A stretch of DNA of 64,000 bases, taken from an uncultured Chitinophaga sp. (GTDB lineage Bacteria > Bacteroidota > Bacteroidia > Chitinophagales > Chitinophagaceae). Within the stretch, counting starts at the first letter, position 1. Every line of letters starts with the position of its first letter. Under the pieces are notes generated by a model. The model did not search any database, was not told where the DNA came from, and saw nothing but the letters and a program-made list of their open reading frames with translations. Positions 17,652-25,564 of the stretch are shown here, one piece after another. Location: positions 108,415 to 172,414 of the forward strand of contig NZ_CABHOU010000042.1 in the NCBI RefSeq assembly GCF_902168175.1, given 5' to 3'. Position numbers and translations under genes: made by a program.

Positions 17652-17999
17652 ATGGCAATTAAGATAACAGATGAATGTATAAATTGTGGAGCCTGCGAAC
17701 CCGAGTGCCCCAATAATGCCATCTATGAAGGAGGGGTAGAATGGGCCCTGGCCGACGGAACTACTGTAAAAGGAAGCTACCAGATGATGGATGGCTCTAA
17801 TATGGATGCAGACACGCGTAATGCTCCAATCAGCGTTGATACTTATTATATCGTTCCTAATAAATGTACTGAGTGCCAGGGTTTTCACGAAGAACCACAG
17901 TGTGCGGCCGTTTGCCCGGTTGACTGCTGCGTTCCGGATGAAATGTACCAGGAAACAGTAGACGAACTGATGGCAAAGAAAGACAAACTTCACGTCTAA
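17652..17999 (+). CDS. Two-cluster 4Fe-4S ferredoxin
   Basis: A 115-residue electron carrier with two [4Fe-4S] motifs. The first is [11 protein letters not shown] followed by P (residues ~9-19). The second has a long CX2CX8CX3C arrangement ([17 protein letters not shown]). This matches YfhL-type bacterial ferredoxins with an insertion between the clusters. The start ATG at 17652 gives the canonical N terminus [13 protein letters not shown]; an upstream in-frame ATG at 17595 lies before the predicted transcription start. The redox partner is unknown, possibly the divergent acyl-CoA reductase. Confidence 0.93.
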   Translation: MAIKITDECINCGACEPECPNNAIYEGGVEWALADGTTVKGSYQMMDGSNMDADTRNAPISVDTYYIVPNKCTECQGFHEEPQCAAVCPVDCCVPDEMYQETVDELMAKKDKLHV

Positions 18000-18025
18000 T
18001 CCCGTCTTTTTTTAAGGTATTGAAG

Positions 18026-18047
18026 GATCCGGCCTATGCGCCGGATC
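18026..18047 (+). terminator. Terminator of the ferredoxin gene
   Basis: An 8-bp stem GATCCGGC / GCCGGATC with a 6-nt loop, followed by at least seven T, 26 nt after the stop. Confidence 0.85.
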
Positions 18048-18139
18048 TTTTTTTATACGCCAAACCAGCCATCATGGCTCAAATTATCATTTTTTTTATT
18101 TTTAACGTTTTTACTTTTAACTTTTAAAGGCGATAATTT

Positions 18140-18147
18140 TATTTTTG
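18140..18147 (+). promoter_or_regulatory. Candidate -7 element for ddl
   Basis: TATTTTTG fits TAnnTTTG, 19 nt before the ddl ATG at 18167. The upstream region is T-rich with no clear TTG at -33. Confidence 0.4.
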
Positions 18148-18166
18148 CTGCTTTACTGCTCATCAT

Positions 18167-19159
18167 ATGAAGAAAAATATAGCCCTGGTGGCCGGAGGTT
18201 ATTCCGGAGAATATGTAATATCCGTGCAGAGCGCGGCGGTGATTGAAAAACACATCGATGCGGCCCTGTACAATGTGTACAAGATCGTTATTACCCGCGA
18301 AGCCTGGGCCTACACCGGTCAGGACGGCAAAGTGGTGCCGGTAGATAAAAACGATTTCTCCCTTACGGTTGACGGCAAAAAGGTGCGCTTCGACGCAGTT
18401 TTCATCGGTATCCACGGTACCCCGGGCGAAGATGGCCGCTTACAGGGCTATTTTGAAATGCTGGGCATACCTTACACCAGCTGCGGTATGGTTACTTCGG
18501 CTATTACCTTTAACAAAAGCTATTGTAACAAGGTGGTGGCTGCCTATAACCTGGTAAATGTGTCTAAGTCTGAACATATCTTCCGCGACCAGCCATACGA
18601 TGCCAAAGCCATCCTGTCGAGACTGCGTTTGCCCGTGTTCGTAAAACCGGCCGAAGGTGGTTCCAGCATCGGTATGTCTAAAGTGAATAAGGCGGAGGAA
18701 CTGGAAGAAGCCATTACCAAAGCCTTTAAGGAAGATAGCCAGGTGCTGATCGAAGAGTTTATTAAAGGCCGTGAGGTGACTTGTGGCCTGTTCCGTATCA
18801 ATGGCCAGCTAACGGTGCTGCCGCTTACCGAGATCCGCAGCAGTAAAGAGTTCTTCGATTATGAGGCCAAGTATACACCTGGCGTTTCCCAGGAAATTAC
18901 CCCGGCTGAAATCTCCGGAGAAGCTGCCGCCAAAATAAGGAGTACGGCTTCGGCGTTGTACGACAGGCTTAACTGCCGTGGTATTGTGCGGGTCGACTTT
19001 ATCCTGGAAGATAACACGGATAACCTTTATTTCCTGGAAGTAAACACCATGCCGGGCCAGTCGGAAAACAGCCTGGTGCCGCAACAGGTAAGGGCTGCCG
19101 GTAAAACCCTGCAAGAGTTTTACGGCATGTTAATTGAAGAATGTCTGCGTGAAAAATAA
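18167..19159 (+). CDS. ddl: D-alanine--D-alanine ligase
   Basis: An ATP-grasp enzyme that joins two D-Ala for the peptidoglycan stem peptide. The 330-residue protein has the N-terminal Rossmann-like domain (IALVAGGYSGEYVISVQSA; the usual Glu of the substrate loop is in SGEYVIS) and GIHGTPGEDGRLQGYFEMLGIPYTSCG. The ATP-grasp core follows (VFVKPAEGGSSIGMSKV; VLIEEFIKGREVTCGL). The metal and product site is RVDFIL...FLEVNTMPGQSENS. A PASTA protein follows 82 nt downstream, an order common in Bacteroidota. Confidence 0.95.
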   Translation: MKKNIALVAGGYSGEYVISVQSAAVIEKHIDAALYNVYKIVITREAWAYTGQDGKVVPVDKNDFSLTVDGKKVRFDAVFIGIHGTPGEDGRLQGYFEMLGIPYTSCGMVTSAITFNKSYCNKVVAAYNLVNVSKSEHIFRDQPYDAKAILSRLRLPVFVKPAEGGSSIGMSKVNKAEELEEAITKAFKEDSQVLIEEFIKGREVTCGLFRINGQLTVLPLTEIRSSKEFFDYEAKYTPGVSQEITPAEISGEAAAKIRSTASALYDRLNCRGIVRVDFILEDNTDNLYFLEVNTMPGQSENSLVPQQVRAAGKTLQEFYGMLIEECLREK

Positions 19160-19241
19160 AGGAGTGTTTTCCTTTTGGTGCTGATTGCCAACTATTTAAA
19201 CGTACGGTGCAGATTGCGCCGGGCGCCTAAAAAACATAAAC

Positions 19242-20051
19242 GTGTTCGAAAAAATTACGAAAAAGCCTTTCTGGATCAATCTGCTGGTGGCCATAGGCCT
19301 GGTGATAGTGCTTGCGGTACTCTTCTTTTTATCGCTGGGTATTATTACACGGCATAATAAGGTGCTTTCTGTTCCCGATGTAAGGGGCAAAAGTATTGCC
19401 GAAGCCACTGCTACGCTGGAAGATGCGGGTTTTGACGTGGATGTGCGCGATTCCATTTATATAGATACTATTCCCCCGCTTACCGTTTGGGAACAAACAC
19501 CCGAAAGGGGCGATGTGGTAAAAGTAGGCCGCACCATCTATCTCACGGTAAATAAAGTAATTCCACCCATGGTGGCTATGCCCGAACTGGAAGGCCTTAC
19601 TTTCAGGAGTGCTGAAATGAACCTTAAAAGCCGCAGGCTGAATGTAGGCGATACGATCTACCGCCCCGACTTTGCTGCCAATACTGTATTGGAACAGCTT
19701 TTAAATGGTAAACCTGTAAAGGCGGGCACGATGGTAGCCGAGGGCAGTAACATCAGCCTGGTGCTGAGCAGTGGCACGGGTAACGTCGAAAACCCGGTGC
19801 CTGAACTGGTAGGTCTTACTTTCATAGAAGCCAAAGCTGTACTTTCCGGTAGCAACCTGGTATTAGGTACTATGTTTATGGACGGCCCGGTGTCGGATAC
19901 GGCCAACGCTTACGTAATTAAACAAACACCGGCACCCCGCAACGATTTCAACGATCGTAACCTGATAAGGGCAGGAGAGGTGATCGACCTGGTGCTGAGT
20001 GCTACACCGCCCGTCCGTAACGAACCACCTCCGCCCCCGGTAGAGGAATAA
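19242..20051 (+). CDS. Membrane-anchored protein with three PASTA domains
   Basis: A 269-residue protein with a short cytoplasmic start and one transmembrane helix (residues ~12-33). Three extracytoplasmic PASTA repeats follow: about 43-105 (VPDVRGKSIAEATATLEDAGF), 110-180 (MPELEGLTFRSAEMNLKSRRL) and 187-258 (VPELVGLTFIEAKAVLSGSNL). A Pro-rich C-terminal tail ends it. PASTA domains bind peptidoglycan or beta-lactam-like ligands in kinases and PBPs; no kinase or transpeptidase domain is attached here. The start is GTG (19242), since no ATG fits before the membrane helix. The position behind ddl supports a cell-wall role. Confidence 0.88.
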   Translation: MFEKITKKPFWINLLVAIGLVIVLAVLFFLSLGIITRHNKVLSVPDVRGKSIAEATATLEDAGFDVDVRDSIYIDTIPPLTVWEQTPERGDVVKVGRTIYLTVNKVIPPMVAMPELEGLTFRSAEMNLKSRRLNVGDTIYRPDFAANTVLEQLLNGKPVKAGTMVAEGSNISLVLSSGTGNVENPVPELVGLTFIEAKAVLSGSNLVLGTMFMDGPVSDTANAYVIKQTPAPRNDFNDRNLIRAGEVIDLVLSATPPVRNEPPPPPVEE

Positions 20052-20067
20052 TGTAACGGGATTGTTT

Positions 20068-20075
20068 TAACTTTG
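20068..20075 (+). promoter_or_regulatory. Candidate -7 element for the rhodanese gene
   Basis: TAACTTTG matches TAnnTTTG and ends 26 nt before the ATG at 20102. No -33 TTG at the right distance. Confidence 0.35.
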
Positions 20076-20101
20076 ATCACGAATTCATAAAATCATACAT
20101 C

Positions 20102-20410
20102 ATGGAAAATATTACTGCCGAAGAACTGAAAAGCAGGTTAGATAAAGGGGAGAATGTAAATCTCGTAGACGTGCGCGAGCCAAACGAACGCGCCGAATTC
20201 AACATCGGTGGCACTCACTTACCCCTGGGTGATATCCGTGCTATGCAAACCGATTCGATCGACGACCTGAAAGACCAGGAAGTGATCGTTTACTGCAGAA
20301 GCGGTAACCGCAGCGGCCAGGCGGCTATGGTACTCGAAACAATGGGCTTCAGCAATATAAAAAACCTGCAGGGCGGCATGCTCTACTGGCAGGAGAAGAT
20401 CAGCCAGTAA
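20102..20410 (+). CDS. Single-domain rhodanese-like sulfurtransferase
   Basis: A 102-residue cytoplasmic protein consisting of one rhodanese domain: VNLVDVREPNERAEFNIGG, then the active-site loop VYCRSGNRSGQA with the persulfide Cys at about residue 65, and LQGGMLYW at the end. The CRSGNRS loop is of the GlpE/PspE size class that prefers thiosulfate-like sulfur donors. Possible roles are sulfur relay or cyanide detoxification; the context gives no specific pathway. It has its own terminator. Confidence 0.9.
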   Translation: MENITAEELKSRLDKGENVNLVDVREPNERAEFNIGGTHLPLGDIRAMQTDSIDDLKDQEVIVYCRSGNRSGQAAMVLETMGFSNIKNLQGGMLYWQEKISQ

Positions 20411-20424
20411 TTAAACATACTTCG

Positions 20425-20448
20425 CAGCCCCGGCGTATACCGGGGCTG
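20425..20448 (+). terminator. Terminator of the rhodanese gene
   Basis: A 9-bp stem CAGCCCCGG / CCGGGGCTG with a 6-nt loop, followed by TTCTTTT, 15 nt after the stop. Confidence 0.8.
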
Positions 20449-20481
20449 TTCTTTTATCCAACGTTCCTTCAATTGTTTCCT

Positions 20482-21243
20482 GTGAAATACGCATTCTGCC
20501 TGCTTGTAGCGGCTTCTTTCCTCTCACAGTCCTGTAATACGAATACGCCCGCCGTGCAACAAACGGCTGCTGCGCCCAGTACTGCGCCTGTTATGGCGGC
20601 GGTAAACAAGGTGTTAGGCACTTACCGCGCCGATTTTGGCGGCAGCCCGATTTACATTACGATCAACTATACGAATGGTTTACAGGTAGCCGGCTTCAAC
20701 GTCCATAAAGGCCTGCGCCGCAACCTGAAAGGCGAATTAAAGGAAAAGGGCGAAGATTGGGAACTGCAACTGAAAGAACCCGGTGATCATGAATTTGATG
20801 GGGCTTTCACCCTGGTATTCGACCACGATTTTACCAAAGCTAAAGGCACCTGGGAACCACAGAACACCAAATCACTTTCTAAAAAGAGCCTGGCGCTGGA
20901 GAAAATAGGACAGCAGGAAAGAACGATAGCTGATGGCATTGTTTACGAAATTTATGCGGGCGATAAATGTGATATCTCGTTTGAAGGCGATGGTAGCTGC
21001 GAATTCAATTTCTACCGCATGTTGCCTGATTCTACTTTCGAATCGCAAATGACCACTGCCCGGGGCACCTGGAAACAACAGGGCGAAAAGGTGTTCGTTA
21101 CCTGGCAGAACGACCAGGCTTTCGGTAAACGTGACAGCCAGTTCGATATCAAGTTTTACTCCGATACGGCCGAAGATGGTACGATCAGCAAGGCGGCAAA
21201 CGAGGTGGAAGGTGAAGGTTATCTAATGGGAATAGTGTTTTAA
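20482..21243 (+). CDS. Hypothetical lipoprotein
   Basis: A protein of about 253 residues with a type II signal peptide (KYAFCLLVAASFLSQSC; lipobox Cys near residue 18). An Ala/Thr/Pro linker follows, then a beta-rich domain (TYRADFGGSPIYITINYTNG, AFTLVFDHDFTKAKGTW, and a second half with RGTWKQQGEKVFVTWQND). The two halves look similar (KGTWEPQ versus RGTWKQQ), suggesting a duplicated lipocalin-like fold. I do not recognise a family. I prefer the GTG start at 20482, which gives a clean signal peptide; a TTG at 20473 is in frame. The next gene begins 1 nt after the stop. Confidence 0.7.
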   Translation: MKYAFCLLVAASFLSQSCNTNTPAVQQTAAAPSTAPVMAAVNKVLGTYRADFGGSPIYITINYTNGLQVAGFNVHKGLRRNLKGELKEKGEDWELQLKEPGDHEFDGAFTLVFDHDFTKAKGTWEPQNTKSLSKKSLALEKIGQQERTIADGIVYEIYAGDKCDISFEGDGSCEFNFYRMLPDSTFESQMTTARGTWKQQGEKVFVTWQNDQAFGKRDSQFDIKFYSDTAEDGTISKAANEVEGEGYLMGIVF

Positions 21244-21244
21244 G

Positions 21245-21910
21245 TTGAAGAAGATCGTTTATTATATGATAAGAATAGCCGCAGTTGCGGCTATTTTATA
21301 TGGTGCATGGCTCATGATCTTACTGAGCCTGCCGTACGGCACATTCGACCGTTACACGGATTTTCTACTGACCAAACAACTCGTTTACCACATCAAATCG
21401 TGGCGCTTCAGTTTCTATATTCATGTTTTTGTAAGTACGATCGTACTGCTGGCCGGTTTACTCCAGTTCAGCCGCTTTTTGTTATACCGTAAACCGCAGG
21501 TACATCGCTGGACGGGTAAAACGTATGCGGCGGTAGTACTGTTCCTGAGCGGGCCGAGCGGAATGGTCATGAGCTTCTACGCGAACGGGCGGTGGCCCGC
21601 CCGTACAAGTTTTATCATCTTATCTTTTCTGTGGTTATTGTTCACTGCCTTAGGCTGGCAGTTGGCCATGAAACGCCGCTGGTCGGCACACAGCCATATG
21701 ATGCTGCGCAGTTATGCGCTCACTTTATCAGCCATCACCCTACGTTTTTACGCTTACCTGTTAGGTTACTTCAATATAGCCCTGCACCCTGTAACCGCTT
21801 ATGTGCTAATATCCTGGCTCAGCTGGACGTTGAACCTGCTGCTGGCCGAATGGATGATCAGGAGCGGTGCGCTGGACAGGTGGATGGGTAAACCTTCTAC
21901 TATTTCGTAA
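21245..21910 (+). CDS. DUF2306-type integral membrane protein
   Basis: A 221-residue protein with about six transmembrane segments (near residues 9-30, 58-80, 90-112, 121-140, 152-172, 180-205). Conserved-looking residues are HRWTGKTYA after the second helix and HSHMMLRSYALTLSA. The pattern matches the DUF2306 family of predicted membrane proteins, whose function is unknown; the His residues hint at haem or metal binding but this is inference. The start is TTG at 21245, directly after the lipoprotein stop; an ATG at 21266 is an alternative. The 3' end overlaps the convergent TPR lipoprotein gene by 11 nt. Confidence 0.7.
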   Translation: MKKIVYYMIRIAAVAAILYGAWLMILLSLPYGTFDRYTDFLLTKQLVYHIKSWRFSFYIHVFVSTIVLLAGLLQFSRFLLYRKPQVHRWTGKTYAAVVLFLSGPSGMVMSFYANGRWPARTSFIILSFLWLLFTALGWQLAMKRRWSAHSHMMLRSYALTLSAITLRFYAYLLGYFNIALHPVTAYVLISWLSWTLNLLLAEWMIRSGALDRWMGKPSTIS

Positions 21911-23057
21911 GCATACCCAGTTCTGTAGAGCGTTTTACGAAGTGACCGTCGCTGGCGATTGTATACAATTCTTTGTTCAGTTCTTTTTGCTCCAGTACCT
22001 TGTTGTCGGTATAGCCGTTCTCCGCCGGATCTTTTTCGTACACCAGTTCAAAGTATTTGATGGCGAAGTCGCCACTTTCCTGGATGGTGGCAATGGCGAA
22101 AGGGGATTCCAGTTTCTGATGCCCGGCCACCAATATCTTATCGATCAGCTTACCGGTATTGGAATAGCTGGCCATAAAGTAATAGGGAGGTGTGTCTTCG
22201 TTCATCATCACGTCCTGTACGGCATACACCAGTGTTTTTACAGAATCGGTATTGCGCACAATGCCTACACGGTAAAACATACTGCCTGTTTCGCGGGAAA
22301 ACTTCTCGTCGCGCATTTCTGCTACAAACCTTTCGAAGTCGTAACCCAGTTCGTTGTTCCTGATGTTTTGCGCGTAAGGAATGTCGAGTTGCACCGGGAA
22401 CTTCAGGGCGGCAAATTCATGATAGTACAGGTTCCACTGCAGTTTATCGGGATCGCTGGCGCCTTCGAGGGCTTTGGTGATCCTGGAATCTATGCCCCAC
22501 CTGCGCAGGTTGGCAAGGTCTTTATCTTTGTAGATGTTATTGATATTGTCGTAGCCCAGTTCAATGGCTGCTACCAGGGCGGGAATGGCTTCCTCTGTGT
22601 CGTCCATGCGTGCGTAAATGCAGGCTTTGTTGAACAGTAGTTTCGAAAGTGGCTTGTAGTTCAGGGCTTCCGCTATGCGATAGGCATCCAGTGCGTAGTT
22701 GAGCCAGGCGGTGCGCTCTCCGTCGTCGGACTGGGCCGAGGCTACATCACTTAGGGCATTACCCATTTCATAGTATGTTTTGGCCTGTGGTTGTGCAAAA
22801 ATGGCGGCTTTGAACAGGGCCAGGCTGCCCTGCGCGTCTTTCTTATTGCGGTACAGCTCTATCGCCTTCAAAAACTGCTTGTCCGCTAACTGGCTTTTTA
22901 CATCACGATTGGCATCGTACACGTATAACACAGAGTCGCGGTTATATAAAGTGCTTTCGTTCAGTTTGGGTAAACTGGCAATGTCGGTCGGTTGCTTTTG
23001 TGGGCCACCGCAGGAAGCCAGTATCATACAAACAGCAGGCAGGGATATGTAACGCAT
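21900..23057 (-). CDS. TPR-containing lipoprotein
   Basis: A 385-residue exported lipoprotein; the lipobox is LASCG with Cys near residue 16. Residues ~60-200 form tetratricopeptide-like helices (KAIELYRNKKDAQGSLALFKAAIF; AKTYYEMGNALSD; LFNKACIYARMDDTEEAIPAL). The last ~170 residues are a beta-rich domain of unknown kind (SPFAIATIQESGDFAIKYFELVY). It is the last gene of the minus-strand run that starts at 28411, 37 nt after the RidA gene, so it may be co-transcribed with the amidoligase set. Whether it belongs to that pathway is uncertain. Its end overlaps the convergent DUF2306 gene. Confidence 0.75.
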   Translation of the reverse strand: MRYISLPAVCMILASCGGPQKQPTDIASLPKLNESTLYNRDSVLYVYDANRDVKSQLADKQFLKAIELYRNKKDAQGSLALFKAAIFAQPQAKTYYEMGNALSDVASAQSDDGERTAWLNYALDAYRIAEALNYKPLSKLLFNKACIYARMDDTEEAIPALVAAIELGYDNINNIYKDKDLANLRRWGIDSRITKALEGASDPDKLQWNLYYHEFAALKFPVQLDIPYAQNIRNNELGYDFERFVAEMRDEKFSRETGSMFYRVGIVRNTDSVKTLVYAVQDVMMNEDTPPYYFMASYSNTGKLIDKILVAGHQKLESPFAIATIQESGDFAIKYFELVYEKDPAENGYTDNKVLEQKELNKELYTIASDGHFVKRSTELGMLTK

Positions 23058-23094
23058 GGTTATAAACTTTGATCCGTAAAGATAATGAAAATGT

Positions 23095-23487
23095 TTAATG
23101 AGCGGGGGCTATCACCGCAGTAGCTTCTATTTCTATCAGCAACCGGGGATCTATCAGTTTGCTGATCTCTACCATGGTGGTTACCGGACGAATACCGCCG
23201 AAAAACTCTTCATGAGCGCGACCAATTTCCTCCCATTGCGATATATCGGTAACGAACATACGGGTACGCACCACATCCTGCAGGGTGGCGCCGGCTTTTA
23301 TCAGTGCTGCTTCGATCTTCGCCAAAGCATGTTTGGTTTGTTCGTACGGGTCGCCTTCGCCAATAATCTTATCACCGTCGGACGATACGGTGCCTGATAC
23401 TTCTACCAGGTTGCCGATGCGTACGGCGCGGGAGTAACCTACTTTGTTTTCCCATACTGCGCCGGTGCTGATGTTTGTTCTTTGCAT
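23095..23487 (-). CDS. RidA-family enamine/imine deaminase
   Basis: A 130-residue RidA (YjgF/YER057c/UK114) protein. The family hydrolyses reactive enamines and imines released by PLP enzymes, usually as a trimer in the cytoplasm. Visible features are RIGNLVEVSGTVSSDG, DVVRTRMFVTD and the C-terminal DPRLLIEIEATAV, whose Arg binds the substrate carboxylate. It starts 13 nt after the upstream ATP-grasp-like gene, so it belongs to the same transcript. In a biosynthetic operon it could act on a pathway imine or detoxify a side product. Confidence 0.9.
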   Translation of the reverse strand: MQRTNISTGAVWENKVGYSRAVRIGNLVEVSGTVSSDGDKIIGEGDPYEQTKHALAKIEAALIKAGATLQDVVRTRMFVTDISQWEEIGRAHEEFFGGIRPVTTMVEISKLIDPRLLIEIEATAVIAPAH

Positions 23488-23500
23488 ATGTTAAGATGGT

Positions 23501-24697
23501 TTACTTTTCGAAGAAAGCGCAACTTCCGCCTACCCAGGTTTGCCCGGAATTAAAGCCTACACCGATCATCTTCCCCTTACTGAGCCGCGCGAGGTTGTGC
23601 ATTAGTACGGGCCTTGCCGCCCCATCGGGCCAGCCATACATCAGCCTTATTTCGCAAATAGCATTGCCGTTGGGTGTTTCTATAACCGGGGCATAATGCA
23701 CCTTTTGCTGTAATATCCAGTGCTGCGGATCTTTTATCTTTTCAATATCCTCCTGGGTTACATCAATTTTCACGCCTTGCCCTGCAAATGAGAACAATGG
23801 CTTCAATACGTATTGGTCAAGGTCCTTTGGCAGTACGGGCAGTTCATGTAAAAACCAGGTTTTAGGTGCATACTCACTGTGTATCAACGGCAGCGTGTAC
23901 TTGCTGATGCGGTAGAACCAGTTGGGGTGTGGTATCCACTCCACATCCATTTCATGGAACAGGTTGGCAACAGGGCCCAGTTGTTCCTTATGCGTATCGA
24001 GGTCTTCGAATATAACGCGGTTGTATATACGTTTGATGGGTGTTTTAACGCCGTCTGAAAGGTAGTACAACTTTTTACCTTCCTGTATCAGTTCCGATAC
24101 GCAAACGGTGTTAATGCCCAGCTTTTCTTCTGTGTAATAAAAGTCTACCCTTGTTTTCTGTTGATGCGGTAACACTTCCAGCAGGACCACTTCTTTCGGA
24201 TCGTGTTTGCCGATGATGATCTCTTTCAGGAAATCGAAGTACGTATCGCTGGTAAAACCGTTAAAGAAGTTGTCGTAATTGGCCGGTATCTCAAACTGGT
24301 TGCGGTAGGCAAGGGCCATTAGTTCCTGGAAGGCGAACATGCTGGGGAAACCCTGCAGCTCAATCAGTTTGGGTGTAAGCTCGCCCTGCTCATCGAGGCA
24401 AATGCCGAAATCCACGATCAGGAAGTGGGCGTGATTGTTTTCGCCATGTACGGCCAGGTGTTTGGGGATCGACTTATCCGTTAAAGACTTGAACTTTGGC
24501 TGAAGGATGGCGTCGATTACCTCTTCACCTGCCTGCACCAGCTTGTCCCTCAGCCCGGTAGGCACAAAAACAGGTGTTTCTGCCACGCGGAAAGACGGTG
24601 CTACTGTACCTTTTTTTACCACCAGTTGTTGCAGGAACAGCTGGTATTTACTGTCGCTAAAGGCCTGGTTATATTTTTTTCTGATCGCAGGGTCCAT
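23501..24697 (-). CDS. ATP-grasp-like protein of the amidoligase operon
   Basis: A 398-residue protein with no family I can name. The C-terminal half looks like an ATP-grasp core: a Lys strand and Gly-rich loop (YVLKPLFSFAGQGVKID), an ADP-contacting strand (HWILQQKVHYAP) and a possible metal/phosphate strand (ICEIRLMYGWPDG). The N-terminal half has LIVDFGICLDEQGELTPKLIELQGFP, which may be a displaced metal-binding strand. A circular permutation, as in other peptide ligases, is therefore possible. I start at ATG 24697 (MDPAIRKKY); a TTG at 24739 would overlap the amidotransferase stop. It lies between the amidotransferase and RidA genes, 22 and 13 nt away. Confidence 0.65.
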   Translation of the reverse strand: MDPAIRKKYNQAFSDSKYQLFLQQLVVKKGTVAPSFRVAETPVFVPTGLRDKLVQAGEEVIDAILQPKFKSLTDKSIPKHLAVHGENNHAHFLIVDFGICLDEQGELTPKLIELQGFPSMFAFQELMALAYRNQFEIPANYDNFFNGFTSDTYFDFLKEIIIGKHDPKEVVLLEVLPHQQKTRVDFYYTEEKLGINTVCVSELIQEGKKLYYLSDGVKTPIKRIYNRVIFEDLDTHKEQLGPVANLFHEMDVEWIPHPNWFYRISKYTLPLIHSEYAPKTWFLHELPVLPKDLDQYVLKPLFSFAGQGVKIDVTQEDIEKIKDPQHWILQQKVHYAPVIETPNGNAICEIRLMYGWPDGAARPVLMHNLARLSKGKMIGVGFNSGQTWVGGSCAFFEK

Positions 24698-24719
24698 AAA
24701 AATATCGTGATAGGTGAGC

Positions 24720-25532
24720 TTAACTTTCCACCAGGGCAAGTGCCTGGTTAAAGAATGCGGGCAACAGGTTGTCGTGCGTCAGCATGATCTTATCCGGATC
24801 GTTTAAGTGTTCCAGCATACTGTGGTACTTTTCTTCACCATGGGCGGCTATCACCTGGTTCTTTTTTTGATCTTTTTTGAGATACTTCAGCATACCCAGT
24901 GCATCTGCCTCGGGGTGAAACTGGGTGCCTATGCAGTATTCATTAAACCGTATGGCCATGGTGGCACGCTCCAGCGGAACGTGCGGCCGTTCTTTTTCAA
25001 TGGCCAGTACCCGCGCACCCATGGCGGCTATTTTAGCATGGTCGAGGCCTATCACCTGCCAATTACGGCTGTCTACAATATAAAACGGATCGGGCAGTTG
25101 CGCGAACACGGCTTCGCCTTCTGTGGTAATGTGTACGGGAAATACGCCAAAGGCTGGCGATTTACGCAGGCATACCTCTCCTAACTCCAGGTGGCGGCAA
25201 TACAACTGGTACGAGTGGCAGATCAGGAACACATGTTTCTTCTGCTCCTGCGTTTTATTCCAGTGTTCAAGGTCGCTCATCAACTTAAAAAACTTCGTTT
25301 CCCAGTTGCTGCCTTTACTGTCTACCGGACTCCCCGGCCCGCCGGTGCTGATATACAGGTCGTACGAAAGGTCGGCCATTTGTTCTTCCATCCTTACCTC
25401 AAACTCATCTAACTGCAATTGTAGCTGGTGTGTGCCGGCATGCTGACGCACAATGTCGCGTATACAGCGCATGCCCTCGTTGGGTACGCCTTCATACATG
25501 TCCAGGATCGCTACTCTCCATTGTTTTTGCAT
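24720..25532 (-). CDS. Class-I glutamine amidotransferase-like protein
   Basis: A 270-residue protein with the class I GATase fold: RVAILDMYEG, YDLYISTGGPGSP, the nucleophile Cys105 in FLICHSYQL, and the His206/Glu208 pair in IGTQFHPEAD. In typical members the Cys elbow is GxCxGxQ; here both Gly are replaced (LICHSYQ), which would change the oxyanion pocket. It may release ammonia from glutamine, or hydrolyse another gamma-glutamyl bond. About 60 C-terminal residues extend beyond the usual domain. It sits 32 nt behind the GCS2 ligase gene. Confidence 0.82.
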   Translation of the reverse strand: MQKQWRVAILDMYEGVPNEGMRCIRDIVRQHAGTHQLQLQLDEFEVRMEEQMADLSYDLYISTGGPGSPVDSKGSNWETKFFKLMSDLEHWNKTQEQKKHVFLICHSYQLYCRHLELGEVCLRKSPAFGVFPVHITTEGEAVFAQLPDPFYIVDSRNWQVIGLDHAKIAAMGARVLAIEKERPHVPLERATMAIRFNEYCIGTQFHPEADALGMLKYLKKDQKKNQVIAAHGEEKYHSMLEHLNDPDKIMLTHDNLLPAFFNQALALVES

Positions 25533-25564
25533 GGTACAAAATTACGAAATATTACGCGGCTGTC

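Noticed and set aside
21867..22640. 257-codon plus-strand ORF
   Set aside because: It is antisense to the TPR lipoprotein, whose signal peptide, lipobox and TPR pattern are convincing; the antisense product is Cys/His/Phe-rich and unlike any family I know.
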